Source: Chrysogorgia sp. JL179-B06 (lineage: Eukaryota; Cnidaria; Anthozoa; Scleralcyonacea; Chrysogorgiidae). From it: a DNA stretch of 64,000 nt. Location: positions 1 to 64,000 of the forward strand of contig JAYKKM010000253.1 in assembly GCA_035772405.1 (NCBI GenBank). Direction: 5' to 3'. The notes beneath the pieces are model-generated. The model was not told the DNA's origin and searched no databases. It saw only the letters and a program-made list of their open reading frames with translations. The translations under genes were made by a program, and so were the position numbers. Below, in pieces: positions 11,904 to 26,800 of the stretch (positions are counted from its first letter, which is position 1; every line of letters starts with the position of its first letter).

Positions 11904-12561
11904 AGAGTGAGTGTCAGGGTAGTGCTTTGCGCGCTTGTGTTTTTGTTTTCATACGAATTGATTGCAGTGCATCGCATCGTTAGAACTATAATTTGCACGT
12001 GAACTCTAGATTTATTTGGAAATGTTGAAATTGCAGTCCGATCCTGACTTCGAGGCGTTATGGAGTTAATGTTCAAGACGATTTGAACAGTTGCGGTTCG
12101 CTTGTTTGTGAACCACTGCGGGCCGCGCGCAACGCTGTTTCTGACGAACAAGCTGGCCCCGATGGCTTTAGTTCCTGAATCTTTTCAAATTCAAATGAAC
12201 AAAACATCAGAAGAAACAAAATATATTTCTTTACTGGTCACTCATCAAACACTTCCATTCGCAAACTTATTCGCGCTGTTTCAGCAGCATAACCCGGCCT
12301 TCCACGCTTCGGAGGCGAAGCGCTCGTAGCAGCTTCTATATGTATCGAAATATTACTATAGTAAATGATCAATTTTACGAAAAATATCACAATAATTGAT
12401 CACTCAGGTATATTTACTTCTTAGAAAACTTGAAAATGGATAATTTATAAGAAGGATTGATCAAATATCGACGGATTCGTTTGTGAACTGAAATAGGCGT
12501 GCCATAAAATGGCCGCCAAGAAGAAAACAAGCGCGCAAAGCACTACCCTGACACTCACTCT
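11904..12561. mobile_element. TTAA-flanked non-autonomous element, 658 bp
   Basis: The ends AGAGTGAGTGTCAGGGTAGT (11904 on) and the exact inverse ending at 12561 give inverted repeats of at least 34 bp (through GCTTTGCGCGCTTGT). Both sides carry TTAA (11900-11903 and 12562-12565), the duplication typical of piggyBac-type transposons. It has no transposase. It lies 190 bp after the stop of aminopeptidase copy 1. Confidence 0.8.
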
Positions 12562-12565
12562 TTAA

Positions 12566-13131
12566 TTGATTGATTGACACTTTTATTTACTTAGGGTAGT
12601 CCAATGAGTAGTAACAACTACTAAAAGAAGTAAAACTAGATGCTATATACAATACAATGTTAATAGTTTATTAAAAATAATGCAGCCATTATAATGAAAT
12701 GACTTCTTTGCTTGTTCAGTTCGTACCCGAGGTAAATGATGTACAGAGCTGTTAAAAATAAAATATTTTTTAAAAATTGTGGGCAACGTCGTTGAATACA
12801 TTTTTTAACTAGTTTAAAAACATGGTTATCTCGCCTATACTTTGTAGAGAAGTCCATTTTACCATGTCCAGGGGCGAAACTCAAGAGGGGTGTGGGGGGT
12901 GTGACACCCCCCAAAAATACTAAAAACACCAATTAGCAGGGCAAATGGGCAATCAAAGATCTTGCAGGGCAGCGCAGTCAGAGGCTAGGAGAGAAGCTAC
13001 CTAAAGTAATCTACCTATGGGCTTCATCTACACGAGATTTTACAAACGGGTGTAGCCTGAAGTGTTAGCCAACCCTGTTTCCATTTTATCGCTGCGATCG
13101 CCGCAAAACAAACATAGTCAGCGTTTAAACG
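12566..13131. other. Intergenic stretch, nothing recognised
   Basis: Spacer between the two aminopeptidase genes. A TTGATTGATTGACACTTTTA block at 12566 looks like the tail of an inverted retroposon, but I cannot assign it. The small open frame at 12660-12932 (-) has no known motif. Confidence 0.4.
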
Positions 13132-13603
13132 ACATTGGCAACAAAAATTAAGTTTGTCTAATATGAAAGAACTCGTAAAATGATAGAGTAACACCTTTTA
13201 CAACTTTTCCGTATTTTACTTCGTTTTTGAAATATTTCAGTTTGTTTGATATGTAAATGAGATGGTCTCTGACGTCAGGTGCAGGGTAGAGAATTTTCAC
13301 TCATTAAAATATTAGTTCCATCTTCAAGTTTGTTCCACAAATTTACTTGAAAATGTACGTATATTAATAACTCCTCAAGATAACGAACGTTGTAAACTTA
13401 GCAATCACTGAGATATAAGACTTTTTTAATGAGTGAAAATTCTCTACCCAACACCTGACGTCAGAGACCATCTCATTTACATATTAAACAAACTGAAATA
13501 TTTCAAAAACGAAGTAAAATACGGGAAAGTTGTAAAAGGTGTTACTCTATCATTTTACGAGTTCTTTCATATTAGACAAACTTAATTTTTGTTGCCAATG
13601 TCC
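13132..13603. mobile_element. Foldback DNA element, family 'TTGGCAAC' (copy 2)
   Basis: Same family and arm structure as 6757-7220. Flanks read GTTTAAAC on the left and TTTAACG on the right, compatible with a TTAA target. No ORF. Confidence 0.8.
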
Positions 13604-14642
13604 TTTAACGTCCTTAGACGACTATTTAACGTCAAGTAGACGAACCACCTCTTAGAATGTGACTTGCCCAAGTAGCAAGTCATATTTATTATTCTTCAGG
13701 TCTTTTGTAGTGAATATGCAAACTTGGAATAGACATACCACACATGGACAACCGTCAACTAACGTGTTGTGCTGCGTAGGTCCTAGCCTGCGCGCAGTCC
13801 CGCTATAATGTCCCGCCATCTTGAAATTTCAGATTTCGCGCGATTTTCGATCCTGGGAACGTTCAATCCGGATTCATGTAAAAAGCCCTCTTAGCCATAA
13901 ACGAATATATAAAGCATTTTATTGAATGTACTAGAAGTTACTTTCGTAAGCGAAGTGCTGCCTCAAAAGCCATGGGAAGCCTATAATTTTTTATATCATT
14001 TCCAAAATGAACCCACGAAGACGGAACAACGAGAAATTTTAATTGTTTTTTTTGTTTTGATTATGATTATGTCCGTCTTTATGTCGCAGGCTTGACTTCA
14101 TTCCTTTGTTTTGCTCTTTGTCTTGTCCTTATGATTATGATTATGCTCTCGTGTGAACTGCCAGGCTTAAACAAATTTCTGATAAAAAGCTGTCAGTGGA
14201 ATCGCGAGCGTCTGATATGTTATCGCAAAGCAAGTGCTAAACAAACAGGCGCTGACTAAATAAATACCAGAAATGGTATGTAACAGATGTTTACAGTATT
14301 GTTGATCCATTGTTTATATATCGTCTAAGTTCTAACGTTTATTGGAGTTCTTGTTGAGAATACAATACTCTCTGCGATGTATTAGTTCAGTGCACATGTC
14401 CACAACTCCACATATTATACTGTAATTTTCGTTTGGGAATACACCACTGCAACCACTGTATTTTATTTCCCAAAGAACTTGTAATATCGATAGTTTAATT
14501 ACTGAGAACACAAAAACACTTTATTGAGAGCACTTTCAAAGGAATAATAAGGTTGAATATATAATCTCTATGCAAAAGCCATAGGTCACACTTCCGGTAT
14601 AATACATTAACATTTCATTTCAGTTGAGCGATATATTTGAGT
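13604..14642. other. Probable promoter and 5' UTR region of aminopeptidase copy 2
   Basis: No repeat or ORF of note. A pyrimidine tract and AG (TTTCATTTCAG, 14614-14624) 18 bases before the start codon could be the acceptor of a 5' UTR intron. No core promoter element can be picked with confidence. Confidence 0.3.
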
Positions 14643-14883
14643 ATGTCTGGGAAAACTGACGAACCTCGAGTGAAATACTTGAAACCACTCTCTGAAGACG
14701 AACCTGGTAGCGGCTCCATTCATTCTTACGGAGAGATAGCTTTCTATCCGAAGATTAGAACGAAATATGAAAAAATCTTGGCCGCTATTGTTATCATCCT
14801 ATTCATCTTGGCTGTAATATTCCTGGCGCTGTTTATCCACGAAAAGAATAAAGACAGAGGGTTTAAAAGAGATAACGGAAGAG
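14643..14883 (+). CDS. Aminopeptidase copy 2, exon 1: signal-anchor
   Basis: This first coding exon encodes 80 residues. The first 44 are polar (cytoplasmic), residues 45-65 are an Ile/Leu/Val/Phe membrane segment ([20 protein letters not shown]), then a basic [17 protein letters not shown] short tail followed by one membrane helix is the type II layout of APN/ENPEP-class enzymes. I chose ATG at 14643; there is no earlier in-frame ATG after the likely UTR acceptor. Confidence 0.85.
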
Positions 14884-17800
14884 GTCAGTAGAGATATCGA
14901 ATGGAACACCTGTATGCGTTACTGTAGTCTCAGCCATAGGAAACTGGGAAATATCGCTATGAATTTAGTATTGAATATTCAATTATTATGTGGGTGGCTC
15001 CGTGGCTGGGAGAGCTTGCGACGATCGTCAAGCTCATATCCTCAGGAAATGTTTCTGAGTCCTGGACAGGAATCGAACCTGTAACCTTCTGATTGCCGGT
15101 GAGATGCTCTAACTATTGAAATCGAGCGAGCGTCTAGCGAGACCACTATCTATCAGTATTAATATTATTATTGACAATTTTATATTTAAGACGTCTGCAT
15201 ATTGCCAGACACGAAGCAACTAGACACCAGCTTTGTTTCGCCTCAAGCAAAACACCGCTCGCGAAAAAGTCGCTTTCATCGACACTCGAATCAGCAACAC
15301 CTACAAAACTTAACGAAACCTGACCTCGGACAGAAATAACATTTTCCACTAGTGATTAAATACCAGTTAACTCCACACAATCAATCAATGTGTCGTCGTC
15401 TGGCTGTTTAATAGCCTACTAATCAGAGACATTGACAATAAAGTATTGACATAAATCAATAATTAACTATAAATACGTTCCGCCATAATCCCTCGCCTTT
15501 TCTACCAACCCCCAGTGCCCAGACCGCGTCTGTCGATAACAAATCTCAAGGCCGGTCGTCGTACGTTGATTTTGAACGTTATCTCGGCCAATATTTACTC
15601 GATTTCAATTCTGAAAACAGTTTTGATATTACCGAGTCTAAATACACAACATACGTGTCTATTATATATATTACGAGAACGTGCATACCCTTCGTAAAAA
15701 CGGTTTATGTACTTAGAAATTAGTCGGCAATGAGCCAGCCGCCTCATCGTATATTATTTTGAACGTTATCTCGATCAATATTTAACCGTTTTCAATTGTG
15801 AAAACAGATTTGGAATTACCGAGTCTAAATACATAACACACGTGCCTACACAAAAATGTTTTACTTTCACAAAAAGTTAAGTATAATCTTCGGACAGGAT
15901 GAACATCGGACAAAATGACAGACACAATTAATATTGTAAATGTCAAATCTCTAGCAATGGGATATTTGTACCGGACAATGCTAATAGCTATTATCATTCA
16001 CTTTAATATTTCTACTGTTTTGATTGGTTGATTTACCTGCAAATAACTGCGTGCAAATATCGATTCAGCTGCAAATAACTGGTGCAAATACTTTCTTGAG
16101 CATGCGCACATGGAAAATGATTCGTCAGCTTGAATTGAAAAAGCGATTTGTCGTCTTTACTTGAGGAAAAGGACGCCGAAAACACAAAAAAGGCAACCAA
16201 AGTTGCTTTAAACCTATTTCGAGGGTATTTACAAGAAAAAGGATTGAGTGAAGCTGAGCTATTGACGTCTAAAGTTAAACTTGCGACGGTGAATGATAAA
16301 ACAATTATTGAACTCGGCTATCGCAAAATATCGTGATTTATCAGTGGCTCGCAGATCAATTATTTGCTTCTGCCTTCGGCATCGGCAAATAATTGATCTG
16401 CTCGCCACTGATAAATCACGATATTTTGCTCAACCTCGTCCAATAATTGTATAGTGTTCCTTATGACACGCGCCAGATAAATTTGAGCCAACGCCGGCTT
16501 ACCTGGGCACTTTACCAAAACAGAACTAATCACGTATGTTTTTCCTGCTTTTTTCAGACAACGAAACAACTAGTCAACCGTTCACTGTAGTCGCTACTGT
16601 CCCTTCTACACCGGATTACGGGATTGGACCATGGCAAGATGTCCGCTTACCAACCTTCTTTGAACCTTTGCATTATGATATTTTCATCGAAGTTGATTTG
16701 AAGAAACTGATCTTTTCTGGAAATGTGTCCGTGGATGTTAAAGTCAAAAATGTCACTAGCTACATGTTTCTTCATGTTAACAAACTCAATATGACAGCAA
16801 CGCCAAAACTTTATAAGCCAGGTAAAGGTCTAACAGTTTGGCAACTTTCGCCAACGGGGAAGGTCGATAAAAATGGCCGGTACGTTTTGGCGGGAAAATG
16901 TCTGAGTTAATTTGAATGAAAATAAAATAGAGCTAGGTATGTTTATTGATAAATACCAAGCAATAAAATACGGTGGAACAGCAGTATTGCTTTCCTTTAA
17001 AGTTATTCGTCTTAAAAGCACGCTAAATAAATGCTTAATTTGTGTAAAAGCGAAGCGAAGAGGCACGGTGAACGGCATTGGCGTCAAAAGACGAAAACAG
17101 TCTTAAAAACAGAGAAGAATGAACCAAAAGACTTGTAATTCATTTCTTACTAACCTCGTTTGTTTCGTCTGTATACTGGAAAGTATTTGCCTTTGATTTC
17201 TTCGCACAAATCTCGCTCTTTCGTATACGAAAAACTAGAGAAATACTCTACCGTACAGACCGAACAAACGAGTTGACTATTTCTCTTATTTTTGGATAGG
17301 TGGCATCCAGATGAATCTTAGTAGACACTTCTGGTACGAGTTAAACCAATTTTATGTGTTGGCTCCCGACAGTGAACTGGAAAAAGGCGATTATAATGTG
17401 CAAATGGGATTCGTTGGAAGGCTTGAAAATGATCTCGCAGGCTTGTACAGGAGCACTTACAAAAACAAAGTTGGAGAGGAAATGTAAGTCGCTTTAAGAT
17501 TACTTTAAAAGAAGAACTGCAGCAAAAAATACATTTCTCTTATAAGTTCTTTGAGTATAATGTTTAGAAATGTTAATAGTTTTACGGTATCGGCTCTTGT
17601 ACTCGAGAAATAACGTTTTCATTCTCGTATTTTATGCCGTTACTAGATATTAACGACAAAATGGCCGCCGCATACGGCCCTTAGAAAATGCCGTCCCATT
17701 TTACAGTGAGTTACATAGAGCGAAAATATTAAAGTGAAGATTGTGCTTATCGAGCAGCTCGGCTACCGTTTGCCGATCTCTTGCATGTTTGCATAATGTA

Positions 17801-20800
17801 AATTGCGAGAGATCCATTAGAAGCTCCGAGTTTGCAAGCAAATCAAACTGTAACGCTCGCGAAATAGGTTTAGTGTCTGGCCAATATAGTTTCTCTGTTA
17901 AAGTGCCCCTAACCTCAAAATGTTTTATTGTCTTATTTGGAAGAACTTTTAAAATGATAAAGTAACTTCTTTTGAAGATTTTCACTTCTTCGCTTTCTCT
18001 TTGAGATATATCAGTTTGTTTGATATGCAAATATCTGGAATTTCGTCACACATGTATAATGAGTTGTCAGAGAATGTTATATATCTTTGCGTTCATCAAA
18101 TAAAAACACTAAAGTGTGAATAACACGTGTGTGCGTTTCTCCCACAACACCAAACTTCTTGATTTTAAAGGATTTCGTTCGACAATGAAAGAGATATACA
18201 CATTTCTCCAATAAGTCATTATGCATGTGTGACGAAATTCCAGACATTTGTATATCAAACAAACTGATATATCTCAAAAAGAAAGCGAAGAAACGAAAAT
18301 CTTCAAAAGAAGTTACTTTATCATTTTGAAAGTTCTTCCAAACAAGACAATAAAACATTTTGAGGTTAGGGGCACTTTTGCATAAAATCTTGAACCTAAT
18401 TTGACGTCTCATATTAGGCTTCTCTCACTGGATAATTTGAGCCAACGGCGGCCATTACTAAGGGACCAAAGTCGTAGTAAATCTGTAGGTAGGACATGAA
18501 TCGTTTTACCCAGTAACTTGAAAAATATCTTCTGGTCCTCTTTATAGTAAAATTATTTTATTTTGCGATGGTAAGAGCACATAATCCAACAAAAAAACTC
18601 ATAGGATCCTCAGTTGGTCCCTTAGTAATGGCGGACTTCCTGTCTTTTGTTCCTTGTATTTTGATCACCACTGTATTTTGTTATTTCCATATTTCTTGTA
18701 GCACCATCGCCACTTCTCAACTTCAGCCAACAGATGCAAGGAAAGTGTTTCCATGTTTTGACGAACCCTCATTTAAAGCAACGTTTACAGTGACTTTAGT
18801 TCGTGATAAAAACATGATATCTATCTCAAACATGCCTTTGTCAAGAAGTGATAATGTCGGAAACAATATGGTTGCTGATCACTATGAGAAGACAGTGAAA
18901 ATGCCGACATATCTCTTGGCTTTTGTTGTTTGCGATTTTGAATACCGTCAGTCGTATGCTGGCGTCAAAAATTCCTCTGTGAGTATAAAATAAAAAGCAA
19001 AGACATTTACAATGACGACGACAACAACAACAACGACGACGACAACGACGACGACAGCATCAGCTGCGACGACAACGACGATAGCATCACCTGCGACGAC
19101 AACGACGACAGCATCAGCTGCGACGACAACGACGACAGCATCAGCTGCAACGACAACGACGACAGCATCAGCTGCGACGACAACGACGATAGCATCAGCT
19201 GCGACGACAACGACGACAGCATCAGCTGCGACGACAACGACGACAGCATCAGCTGCGACGACAACGACGATAGCATCAGCTGCGACGACAACGACGACAG
19301 CATCAGCTGCAACGACAACGACGACAGCATCAGCTGCGACGACAACGACGATAGCATCAGCTGCAACGACAACGACGACAGCATCAGCTGCGACGACAAC
19401 GACGACAGCATCAGCTGCGACGACAACAGCTGCAACAGCGACAACAGCTGCAACAGCGACAACAGCAATTACAAAACAACAGCAATAACAACAACAGCAA
19501 TAACAACAACAGCAATAACAACAGTGACAACAACAGAAATTGTCAAAATTACAGAAAGACGAACAAGTGAGAATAAGAGTGAGTATTTAACGAAAAAATA
19601 TTGTCATTTGTTGTATTTAATTCCAGCACTACTTTCTTCTGTAATTAGATGAGGTATTACGCAACAAAAGGACAAGTTGACCAACTACAATACGCGCGGA
19701 GTATCGGAGGAGATATTCTTGAACATTTTGAAAAGTATTTCAACATTTTGTATCCCTTACCGAAAGCAGGTGAGTTAATAATAATTGGGTTCTGTTGTGG
19801 AAGCGACTTTTGTCACTTGCAGTGCACCAACATTTCCACCGGTGAACCATCAAAGCTTCCAACTTCCAAAGTGGCCAACGCTTAGAACTCTTATCCCCGA
19901 ACTCTCACTCTAGAACTTTCACTCTAGGAACGTTCACTCTCGGAACTTTCACTCTCGGAACTTTCACTCTCGGAACTTTCACTCTCGGAACTTTCACTCT
20001 CCGAACTTTCACTCTCCGAACTTTCACTCTCCGAACTTTCACTATCGGAACGTTCACTCTCGGAACTTTCACTCTCGGAACGTTCCGGAACGTTCACTCT
20101 CGGAACGTTCACTCTGGAACGTTCACTCTAGGAACTTTCACTCTCGGAACTTTCACACCCGGAACTTTCACTCTCAGAACTTTCACTCTCGGAACTTTCA
20201 CTCTCGGAACTTTCACTCTCGGAACTTTCACACCCGGAACGTTGACTCTCGGAACGTTGACTCTCGGAACTTTCACTCTAGGAACTTTCACTCTAGGAAC
20301 TTTCACTCTCAGAACTTTCACTCTCAGAACTTTCACTCTAGGAACGTTCACTCTTAACGTTCACTCTCGGAACTTTCACTCTCGGAACTTTCATTCTCGG
20401 AACTTTCACTCTCGGAACTTTCACTCCCGTAACTTTCACTCTCGTAACTTTCACACCCGGAACTTTCACTCTCGGAATTTTTACCCTCGGAACTTTCACT
20501 CTCCGAACTTTCACCCTGGGAACATTCACCCTTGGAACAGACGGGAATCGAACGCGCAGCCTTCTGATCGCCGGTTAGACGCTCTAACCATTTAACATTT
20601 ATCTGATAAAAAGATACAGACACATCAAGACTGCTGATTTAGTAGTGCGTGTGTCGCACGTACGAACTGTAGTACACAACGTAGCCTTCGTTCTACCATC
20701 TGAGTTCTGGTAGCTCAATGGTTAGAGCATCTAACCGGAGATCATGAAGGTTGCGGGTTCGATTCCCGTCTGGGGCTCAGAAACATTTTTCTGCGTTTGC

Positions 20801-23800
20801 GTTAAAGATTAAGTAGCAAACAATGTATGATAGTGATGGTCATATTGGCATATTTGTTCTAGACATAAATTTTGAACGTCATCTTGGTGTTTTGTTTCTC
20901 TTTTCTTTCAGACATGATTGCTGTTCCAGATTTCATAGGTGGTGCCATGGAGAACTGGGGCCTAATTGTCTATAGCGAAGCATCTTTACTTTACAAAGAT
21001 GGACAGTCTTCGGAAGAAAACAAAGAAAGAATAACTTTAGTTATCGCCCATGAATTAGCACATATGGTATGTCATCAGAATTTACTATGATGTTTTTGAA
21101 TTCTTTCCGTTCAAAGTTGACTATACTATGTATTAAAATCGTACCTAAAGACCTCCTTTGCTCCCCTGATGTTGTATTGTTGTGGCTTTAGGCAATGACC
21201 CATGGCAAAAATTGACTACTTTTGCGATGAAGCTGTTATAAATAGTTGTTATAAGCAGTTGTTATTAGCAGTGGTTTTTGTGATTTTATGTATCTCTTGG
21301 TTCTGCCAAATTACAACTGCGCAACTCAGGCATTCGGAACAGGTCGTCCATAGTCGTGTTGTGTTGTTGTGTTGTGTAAATGTTGTAATTTTTCGACAGA
21401 TCACATGAAGAAACCCCATAAATGATACTGTTGCAATAATCCAGTCTTTCGAGTGTTGGAATACATACATTTTAAGACCAAACCGGGACCAGTTGCGAAA
21501 AATGCAACTTCAAGGCCTTCCGGCTGGAATTGAACCCGCGACCCTGCGATGCTAGTGCAGTGCTCTGACCACTGAGCTACGGAAGCCGTTGCCGAGAGCC
21601 TTTTTAGTTGGATTGAACTTTAGCACGTTACGTATATTCCAATCCATAACGTCTTTGACACTCATTTGAAGTTTTCCTATTGCAATTATCTGGAAGATTT
21701 TCCTGCTGTGCTTATTCAGTTGAATAACAATTTGTTTATTTTAGTGGTTTGGTAACCTAGTAACAGCAGAGTGGTGGGACGATCTGTGGTTAAACGAAGG
21801 CTTTGCAAGTTTTGTCAGTTACATTGGTATGGATAAGGTGAAACCAGATTGGAATATGGTACGTAGAACTCCACCATCTACCACTAGTGTACTGAGTTGA
21901 AATATGAGATAATGATCCCTGACTATTTGTTATCATGGGATATGATAGGTAATTGGTATCATACACCAATTACCTATACTTATACTGCAAGACATTTCCT
22001 CTCAAACATAGTTTGATGCTACTCTGGTTTTAGAAAGTTTTTTGAACATAACTTTAAAAGTTACTGTCCATGACGCAACGTTTCGACACTCCAATCTAGT
22101 GTCTTCATCAGGGGTGATCGTTGTAAAGTTAGGATCCCTATTTATACCCTCATAGAACCAATGATGACGTTATCTATTAACAAGATGCAAATAAGCTTCT
22201 GGTAATAAAACACCGTCATCGCGATTCAATGGGGCGTGGGCGCTATTGATATGCCAAGCCTCCAGACAACGTCTCTGATGGTACCGCGGATTAGTGGTGA
22301 TAATTTTGGAATTTTCCCACGCAATCTCATGGTTGCAGGTTACGCACGCGTGCTCCGACAAAGAAGAATTTTCGTTTTTGAAAAGAAAACAGCCTTTTGG
22401 TGTTCTTTTAAACGCGTACGAAACTGACGTTTAGTCTGACGTTGTCTAGAGGCTTGGCATATCAATAGCGCCCTCGCCCCATTGAATCGCGATGACGGTG
22501 GTTTATTATCAGAACCTTATTTGCATCTTGTTAATAGATAACGTCATCATCGGTTCTATGAGGGTATAAATAGGGATCCTAACTTTACAACGATCACCCC
22601 TGATGAAGACACTAGATTGGAGTGTCGAAACGTTGGGTCATGGACAGTAACTTTTAAAGTTACGTTCAAAAAACCGTTTTAAAGCCAGAGTAGCGTCAAA
22701 CTATGTCTGATTTATCACCTGTTTGCGTTGGGAAATTATTTATTTCCTCTCAAGTCACTACAGTGTTGTGAGATCAAGGTGCAGTATGGGTTTACTTATT
22801 TTTCTTCTTTACAGAAAGAGGTGTTTGTCATTAAAGACATGAACAAAGCTCTCTCCCTCGATGCTCTTGTGACATCTCATCCAATACTGGTGCCTGTTAA
22901 GCACCCAGACGAGATCAACGAGATATTTGATAGTATTACATACTATAAGGTAAAAGGAGAAAGGAAAGGATTGGAGAAACGCCAAGGGGAGATGAAAGAG
23001 GGAAAGAAAAAGAATGCAAAAATTGTTTTATTTTACTTTTAGGGTGCTTCAATTATTAGAATGTTACAGTATTTTTTGGGCGAAAATTTGTTTAAGGCGG
23101 GAATGACGGTGAGTTTTATGAAGTTGCAGGATATCTCACATGCGAATTTAGCTTCAGTGATTGGTTGATACGTTGGTTGGTTGATTGATTGGCTGGCTGG
23201 CTGGTTGGTTGGTTAGCTGGTTGGTTGGTTGGTTAGCTGGTTGGTTGGTTAGCTGGCTGGCTGGTTGGTTAGCTGGTTGGTTGGTTGGTTAGCTGGTTGG
23301 TTGGTTGGTTAGCTGGTTGGTTGGTTAGCTGGTTGGTTGGTTAGCTGGCTGGTTGGTTGGTTAGCTGGCTGGCTGGTTGGTTAGCTGGCTGGTTGGTTGG
23401 TTAGCTGGTTGGTTGGTTGGTTAGCTGGTTGGTTGGTTGGTTAGCTGGTTGGTTGGTTGGTTAGCTGGCTGGTTGGTTGGTTAGCTGGCTGGCTGGCTTT
23501 GGTTGGTTGGTTAGCTGGCTGGCTGTTTGGTTGGTTAGCTGGCTGGTTGGTTAGCTGGCTGGTTGGTTGGTTAGCTGGTTGGTTGGTTGGTTAGCTGGTT
23601 GGTTGGTTGGTTAGCTGGTTGGTTGGTTGGTTAGCTGGCTGGTTGGTTGGTTGGTTAGCTGGCTGGCTGGCTGGCTTTGGTTGGTTGGTTAGCTGGCTGG
23701 CTGTTTGGTTGGTTAGCTGGCTGGTTGGTTAGCTGGCTGGTTGGTTGGTTAGCTGGTTGGTTGGTTGGTTAGCTGGTTGGTTGGTTGGTTAGCTGGTTGG

Positions 23801-26800
23801 TTGGTTGGTTAGCTGGCTGGTTGGTTGGTTAGCTGGCTGGCTGGCTTTGGTTGGTTGGTTAGCTGGCTGGCTGTTTGGTTGGTTAGCTGGCTGGTTGGTT
23901 AGCTGGCTGGTTGGTTGGTTAGCTGGTTGGTTGGTTAGCTGGCTGGCTGGTTGGTTGGTTAGCTGGCTGGCTGGCTTTGGTTGGTTGGTTAGCTGGCTGG
24001 CTGGTTGGTTGGTTAGCTGGTTGGTTGGTTAGCCGGTTGGTTGGTTAGCTGGTTGGTTGGTTAGCTGGTTGGTTGATTGGTTGATTAGCTGGTTCGTTGG
24101 TTCGTTTGTTAGCTAGTTGATTGGTTAGCTGGTTGGTTGATTGGTTGATTAGCTGGTTCGTTGGTTATCTGGTTGGTTGATTGGTTGATTAGCTGGTTCG
24201 TTGGTTCGTTTGTTAGCTGGTTGGTTGGTTAGCTGGTTGGTTGATTGGTTGATTAGCTGGTTCGTTGGTTCGTTTGTTAGCTGGTTCGTTGGTTAGCTGG
24301 TTAGTTGGTTGGTTGGTTGATTGATTAGCTGGCTGGCTGGCTGGTTGGTTCGTTGGTTAGCTGGTTGGTTGATTGGTTGATAAGCTGGTTCGTTTGTTAG
24401 CTGGTTCGTTGGTTAGCTGGTTAGTTGGTCAGTTGGTTGGTTGGTTGATTGGTTAGCTGGTTGGTTAACTGGTTGGTTAACTGGTTGGTTGAATTAGCTG
24501 GTTGGTTCGTTGGTTAGCTGGTTAGTTGGTCAGTTGGTTGGTTGGTTGGTTGGTTGGTTAGCTGGTTGGTTAGCTGGTTGGTTGATTAGCTGGTTGGTTG
24601 GTCGGTTAGCTGGTCACACATCACTCTGACATTTTAAACACTTTATATAATTCATAAAGATATAATAAATGAACGAAATCAGTATTGAGATGGATGTTTG
24701 GATATGTTAACAAAACTCTCTTCTCCATTTTCTCCTAAAGTACATTTTCTCCTAGTAGGTTTGTTTGAGATGTTATATCAAACACTCATGCTCTTTCCTC
24801 TGTCCAAGTAATTCGAAATCGTTTTTTCAACACACTTTTGGTGTTTGTATATCGTATGCAACACTCACGTGTTTAATACATCACTTGAAACCTTATCTTG
24901 TTCTTAGGATTACCTAAACCATCATATTTATGGCAATGCTAAAACTAGAGAACTGTGGAATGCTTTGTCAAAGGTGAGGCATGTTCAGTCAATCGGAGCT
25001 AGCTATTTCGTAATATGTTATGTCTCATAAGTTCAACTGTGTATATCTAATATGTGAATTAGCTTTCACTTAGTATTTTTATCTTTATACATTTTAATCC
25101 ATCACATGTAATGCGCACTTGATCATTTTATGTAATCTGCGCAATATAAATGATTAAATTATTATTATTATTATTATTATTAGGCGACGACTAAAGCTGG
25201 TAGATATATTGATGTAGCTAATATTATGGACACATGGACTTTACAAATGGGTTATCCTGTCGTGAATGTCGCAGCTGACGGTAGTGACAACATTGTACTT
25301 ACTCAACAACGTTTTCTTTCTGATCCTTCTGCCAATCAAAGTAATACTAAATATACTTCTAAATATGGGTAAGTAACACTTCCTTCCTTCTGTTCCCCTC
25401 CCTTCTCTCTGTTCCCCTCCATTCTCTCTGTTCCCCTCCCTTCCCTCTGTTCCCCTCCCTTCCCTCTGTTCCCCTCCCTTCCCTCTGTTCCCCTCCCTTC
25501 CCTCTGTTCCCCTCCCTTCTCTCTGTTCCCCTCCCTTCTATCTGTTCCCTCCATTCTCCCTCTCTTCCTTCCTCCCTCCCTTTCCTCCCTTCCCTCCCTT
25601 CCTTCCTTCCTACCTCCCTATCTCCCTCCCTTCCGTCCGTCCGTCCTCCCTCCCTCCCTACCTACTTACCTACCTACCTTCATTCATTCATCCATCCCTC
25701 CCTCTCTTCCTCCCTCCCTTCCTCTATTCCTTCCTTTCTTCTTCCTTCCTTTCTTCTTCCTTCCTTTCTTCTTCCTTCCTTCCATCCTTTCCTCCTCTCC
25801 CTCCTTCCTTCCTTCCTTCCTTCCTTCCTCCCTCCCTTCCTCCCTTCTTTCCTTCCTTCCTTCCTCCCTTCCTTCCTTCCCTTCCTCCCTCCCTTCCTTT
25901 CCTTCTTCCTTCCTCCCTCCCTTCCTTCCATCCTTCCTCCCTCCCTTCCTTCCTTCCTTCCTCCTTCCCTTCCTTCCTTCCTTCCTCCCTCCCTTCCTCC
26001 CTCCCTTCCTTCCTTCCTCCCTCCCTTCCTTTCCTCCTTCCTTCCTTCCTCCCTCCCTTCCATCCTTCCTTCCTTTCTTCCTTCCTTCCTTCCTCCCTCC
26101 CTTCCTTCCTCCCTTTCTTCCTTCCTTCCCTCCTTCCTTCCTCCCTCCCTCGCTCCCTTCCTCCCTTCCTTCCTTCCCTTTCTTCCTTCCCTCGTTCCTT
26201 TTTTTCTTTCTTTCTTTCTTCCTTCCTTCCTTGTTTCCTTCCTTCATTCCTTCCTTTCTTCCTTCCTATCTTCCCTCGCACTTGTTCTTGTCTCTTTGTT
26301 CGATTTTCTGGTTTGGTTTATAACATAAACTATTCTCCTATCCCCAGGTATAAATGGCACATTCCATTCACAATTGAAGTCCGTCAAAGGAATACCAGTA
26401 TGATTATCAACACTACAGATTTGGATCTCACTTGGATGGACCATTCTTCAGGTAATCATGAAGCGCTAGCTAACATTATAATTGAAGGGGTGTTATGGTC
26501 ACCGTGGTTGCACACAAGTCTTATTTGTGGTTATATTGACTTTAATTTTATTTCTGTTTTGAATGAAACTTCTTCAAACAATGTTTTTTTAGATAAAGCA
26601 ACAGTGAGTGGAACAACGTGGAATCCATCCACGCAGTGGGTAAAAGGAAACGTTGGCCAAACAGGTTTTTATCGCGTGAACTATCCTGTTGAAAACTGGA
26701 AATCACTCGCGGAACAGCTGTTGTTTGACCACAAGGTATGGTAACTCTTTGGAAATGTATGATTAAATAATGGTTGGTGGTGGAGGTAGAAGGAAGCGGT

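Noticed and set aside
14637..14642. TTG start six bases before the ATG of aminopeptidase copy 2
   Set aside because: Animal nuclear genes start at ATG; ATG at 14643 gives a normal signal-anchor protein.
16822..16910. Extension of aminopeptidase exon 2 to a donor at 16880
   Set aside because: It would put a stop in the next exon; the donor after 16821 keeps the frame and gives a continuous family match.
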